Assembly (NCBI GenBank): GCA_907163375.1
Contig: CAJQUW010006406.1
Location: 62,001-126,000 of the forward strand
Origin: Prostheceraeus crozeri
Taxonomy: Eukaryota > Platyhelminthes > Polycladida > Euryleptidae
Reading direction: 5' to 3'
DNA length: 64,000 bases
The notes under the pieces are model-generated. The model made no database searches and was not told the DNA's origin. It saw nothing but the letters and a program-made list of their open reading frames with translations. The first letter of the stretch is position 1. Every line of letters starts with the position of its first letter. Positions 59,894 to 64,000 of this stretch are shown piece by piece. Made by a program: the position numbers and the translations under genes.

Positions 59894-62800
59894 TAATGAC
59901 ATCAATTCTGCAAGTCCTTGTCCTGTGATACAAAAAAGATGTGTACAGTTGTAATTTTGTTATAATTTTGTATATTTTATATAATTATTTCTTTTATAAA
60001 AATTCCGCTTTTCAAATTTTGCTGGTATTCAGTGTTGATACTGGGTGTGAGATTTTTGCATGTATTAGTCATTGTTGAGAAGCAGTGGGGTACGATAGTG
60101 AATTGAAGATTCCCTTCAAGGACCTGCGAAGCTTCGCGCGAAAAAATCTAATCAGTTGTTAGATATTGGTAGACTCAAATTTAATTTCTCTTTGAATTCA
60201 TCTTGTTCGACACTACTTTAAGCCTATGGTGTTGGTTTCCCACTGAAATCGATTGAAAACTTCGGTTACTAAACAAAAGCTCGGAGCAGATGTTGCGAGA
60301 TAATTAACAAACGCATTATTATTTTATACTACAGTTTGTTCTTATTGAGGTTGTAAGTCCCAATTCATGAAGTATAATTGATGCTGACTCAAGCCCGGAT
60401 CCATGAGATGTTTTTTTTGGTAAAGCAAGAAAAAAGATGTTTCGTGTTGCGCTCCATTAGTAATTTCTTTACAACAACTCTGAGGATACTTGCGCGAGCT
60501 TGTATTGATGCATGTTGAAATTATAACCGGGTTACATATTACAAGTTGTCATCGCATTCATCCGACAAGGAATTCTAAGCATTGATCAATGCTGACTTGC
60601 CTGAGACTCGAGAGAGGCCTACTACCGACATGCCTTAGGAGATTGATGCTATACCAGTAGATTCGTGAAATAAGTTGATTAGTTAAGGTGTACTGCATAA
60701 TGTTGATAAATAGGCCCAAGAAATTATTGAGGTGATAATATTCACAATGAAAATCTTTTCCGCTGAATTTTCTTAAACACCATTACCTTCATTGCGACTT
60801 TGGTAAGTTACATGTGCAATTGTAAAAGGTCTGTATATAATGATGCTAGTATCGGATGTGTATAGCCTATTTTTATACAGCCACTTGAAACATTCTGAGT
60901 TATATAGATTGAAAAATAGTAGATAACCGTGATGTGCGTACACACATTTACTTCTGAAATATTAAATTTAACATGTTTTATTCTCCACAGATAGATTCTC
61001 TGAGATCATCCTGAAATCCTCTCCGTTACAATGCTTTGTCATGAAACTGCCAATCTTAACGATGTTCTCTTAAAACAAGTTCCTTATTGTTGTTCGACTT
61101 TTGTATTCTAGATCAGGAGGATATTTTATTTCCAAAATCCTTTCTGAGTGACAAAGCTTCCCAAACTATTCACAATACGAAGGACAGCACCGTCGATAAA
61201 GAATCATGTGAATGACATTCTCATGATGGAGTGCGCATTCATATTGTGGTTTAGATGCATATTTTCCCTGTACGTATCTTCATTAAGAATACTTCACACC
61301 ATTTCGTCATCAGACTGAAATTGTCATTCATATCACCTCAGTTTTTCATGTGGTTTTATGAACTAACCGTGTTTGAAATAAGTCCTAATCAACATGGGAT
61401 AGAACCGAGAACTTGTTTTTGAGCCACTATCTATCCATCCGAATATGATAGCGTGTTTGAGCCTCTTGTATAGCAAAACATCTACTTAGGGGTATTACGA
61501 AATGGCAGATCTGCGTTGGCACTCCATGGGCAAAGTGGGTGGGTGGGCGAGTAGGTAAAATGGGCTTTTTAAAATTTTGCTGAATTATGAAATGATGCAT
61601 AAATGTAAATAGCATTCTCACGTTTTCAAACATGGCTGGGTGAGATTTGTTCTCAGAATTAGTGATTAAATGTTGCTAAATTATTAAATGCATTTCTAAT
61701 ATCTGAAAAGCCTCGAATTCACACGGTGTCATTTGCTAGGATCAGCCTACCGCATCTGAATATATTGATCTGCTACGTTAAACCTGCATTTAAAATTGCA
61801 TTAAAACTTGCATATTAAATCTGCATTTAAAATTGCATTAAAACTTGCATATTAAATCTGCATTGCTTAAACATGGATGCCTATCAGCAACCTATATTAT
61901 CATTTAGCCATGCATTTAGCTAAATGTGTTTAAATTTGCTCTTGATTACCTTCCATGCGCCAGGTATGATTAGGCTACCTCAAAATTCGCACCGGTATTG
62001 AATAATTTGGCATTCACTAACAATGACATACGCTTAATGTCTTCAATGATTTGAAAACCCATAGCGGTCTATCGGCCGATAGCTAGCGACATTATATCCA
62101 ATCATGTCGAGTCTTGAGACCTCAAATTTAGGTCAGACCTGTATAGTCAGCTTTCACAATTCTACTCTTCGTAGCTAAGTCACCTAGGGAGTAGCTTGCT
62201 TTCCAGTCTTCACTGGCTCTAATAGCTATGTCAACTGGCAACGTTTGGATTTATTCCTTGTAAGTGTCGATTTCGTCGCATGGGTTACCGCAATTACCGT
62301 ATTTTCTCGAATATGACCGGGTTATGTTCTTTGCAATCTATGTGCGGGCTCCACACGAGGGCAGATTATATGAATAAATTTCGATTTTGTGGTACCAACT
62401 GCCTCAATTGTTTTGCTTATTATTAAATACAGACATATACAGTGATGATGAGGCGGAATGCGAAAGGGAAGAAATCAAAAAAGAAACATGATTGAGACAG
62501 TGACAACTCGAAATGCAAAATTTGCAAGACGTAGAACTAGAAGCATATTTAGACTCTTTGAGTGACGATGCATATTTGCTATTTCATTCTCATCGATAGT
62601 TCGGCCTATATAGGCCTACCGTTTTATAAATAGTGTTGAACGATTGGATAGAGGTGATCGATTCCATCATTTCTCATCATTCAAGCTAAATAAAACAATG
62701 AAATAATGTTTGAATTATCAGTTATTTTTAATCATGATTGAAGAAACCTCGATATACATCAACGGTAAATTATGATCTGTTACCGGTATGTCGATTGTCC

Positions 62801-63205
62801 AAAAATCAATAACTTATAAGTAGGCCTTTGCTACGATAACAATTATTTATTGAAAACCATTGCTAGTCTTGCATGCCGTCACAATCCAGTGGCAGCGGCT
62901 TCATAAAAGTCAAAGCGCTTATTTCCAACTTGGAAAACGTAATACAAATATAGCATTAATGTGATGAATGATACAGTGGCTACGTACAATGAACGAGAGA
63001 TGGAGGATGAGATGTCTACAAGTAGTGACATAATAGTGCGGATCGAAAGAAAAGGCCGTGCGAAAATCATTGCATGCATTATAAGTCATCAATGTCAAAA
63101 TTTATCATGAATAATCTGGAATTGAAATACATACATGTTCAATAATATTAGCGTTATCTCAAGACTACATGCCTACGTTTTGGTATTCTTGTGAATAAAT
63201 AAGTC
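59894..63205. other. HUS1 3' flank and intergenic sequence
   Basis: AT-rich with no supported gene. ACCGTATTTTCTCGAATATG at about 62296 resembles the terminus of some DNA transposons, but no partner end was found. Confidence 0.5.
61784..61866. repeat. 37 bp tandem repeat, about 2.2 copies
   Basis: Units start CTGCATTTAAAATTGCATTA at 61784 and 61821, with a partial third at 61858. Confidence 0.95.
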
Positions 63206-63480
63206 TTAGCTATGATTTTGCGTCTTTTCCTGGATTAATTTCTTGCTCATATAACAATCACAATTTACAGTTGATGTAATCGATACTAGCCAGAACGCCG
63301 CAGATTGTAGGTTGACCGAAGCTGGCTTGATGAAGTCACTACGCCCAAGCATCAGCCGCAAACATGAGCTCCCAAACTTGTGAATGCATTTTAAAGAACT
63401 CCGTTTCATTGTGCTGCAAACTTAACCTGGGGCGTCGGAGTCATATTTATCATAGCCCATCAGACGTGTCAGTGGCACGA
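63206..63480 (-). mobile_element. Second copy of the YIDDL-type retroelement, 5' fragment
   Basis: The minus strand shares GCCACTGACAC, NETEFFKMHS-like coding and the following WELMF segment with 11999-12215. It covers only the part upstream of the reverse transcriptase palm. Strongly decayed. The rest to 64000 shows nothing to annotate. Confidence 0.6.
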
Positions 63481-64000
63481 ATCGCTGGCTGTTATTTGTT
63501 TATTACTTAATTTTATAAGCTGTTCAATAAATCAAAGGAGAGAAAAAAGATTGGAATTTCACTTTTTTAAGCCTTATATATTGAAATTCATAAATTATCA
63601 CAATTCGTTTATCATGCACAATTTGTTTCTAACTTTGAGAGATTCATCTTATCATCATGAGCATTTGTGTTTTCTTTCTTGCATGATGCGTTGAATATTC
63701 AAACAAAATTTCGTGTTTTAGCACAGTTAGGTTATAGGAAGGATTATTTTTTGATAAATACGAACGTGTATCATCTAAATCCACACGGCTTATCGTCCAA
63801 CCCACAAATCTGGAACCAAGGTACAAAATCGGAGAGGAATTAAGTAAGTCTTAACAACTAGCTAGAATGAATAAAGGTCAAAATTCTGCTTAAACAGCAT
63901 TTATAATGCGAAGTTGTTGGCAAATAGCCGTGTTGTTCAACATTCTCAAATGGCAAATTTCCCACGTTAGTATATGTCCATGTAATCATAATTTCAAAGG

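Overview
This is a 64 kb window of AT-rich animal nuclear DNA. The genes are split by introns with GT/AG ends, intergenic space is large, and transposons are varied and nested. The element mix (BEL/Pao, hAT, Tc1/mariner, CR1/L2-like and Jockey-like LINEs, a YIDDL-type retroelement) and frequent TAGGCCTA words suggest a marine invertebrate. The species cannot be fixed from sequence alone.

Two host genes can be assembled completely, both on the + strand and head to tail. NUP85 (33303-44080, 3 coding exons, 652 aa predicted) encodes a scaffold nucleoporin of the Nup107-160 (Y) complex. HUS1 (49089-59893, 7 coding exons, 288 aa predicted) encodes a subunit of the 9-1-1 DNA damage checkpoint clamp. 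Exon phases agree at every junction. The two proteins have unrelated pathways, so their adjacency is probably only positional. Weaker host exons lie at 1353-1600 (+) and 1830-2082 (-), an inverted pair of decayed copies, and at 19396-19580 (+) and 25753-25952 (+), which I could not name.

0-3.5 kb: decayed exons and a 340 bp block rich in CTACGTAGC words. 3.58-19.36 kb: a three-level nest. A non-autonomous hAT element (8 bp target duplication AATACAAG) received a young BEL/Pao LTR element (identical 235 bp LTRs, 5 bp duplication CTCCC). Inside that lies a 7.3 kb element with short inverted termini and a satellite array just inside each end. It matches no superfamily I recognise and may carry exon-like sequence.

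19.4-33.3 kb: a candidate last exon, a 1257 bp almost perfect palindrome with 600 bp arms, a tRNA-like sequence, a hAT element nested in another hAT element, an orphan exon, a tandem duplication, and two inverted TTGGTC/TTGGCC-rich blocks that bracket 11.4 kb. 33.3-44.1 kb: NUP85, with MITEs and a LINE fragment in intron 1. 44.1-49.1 kb: intergenic with a decayed Tc1 transposase. 49.1-59.9 kb: HUS1, whose 5.9 kb intron 3 holds a dispersed repeat split by a CR1/L2-like LINE. 59.9-64 kb: intergenic, with a second copy of the YIDDL retroelement.
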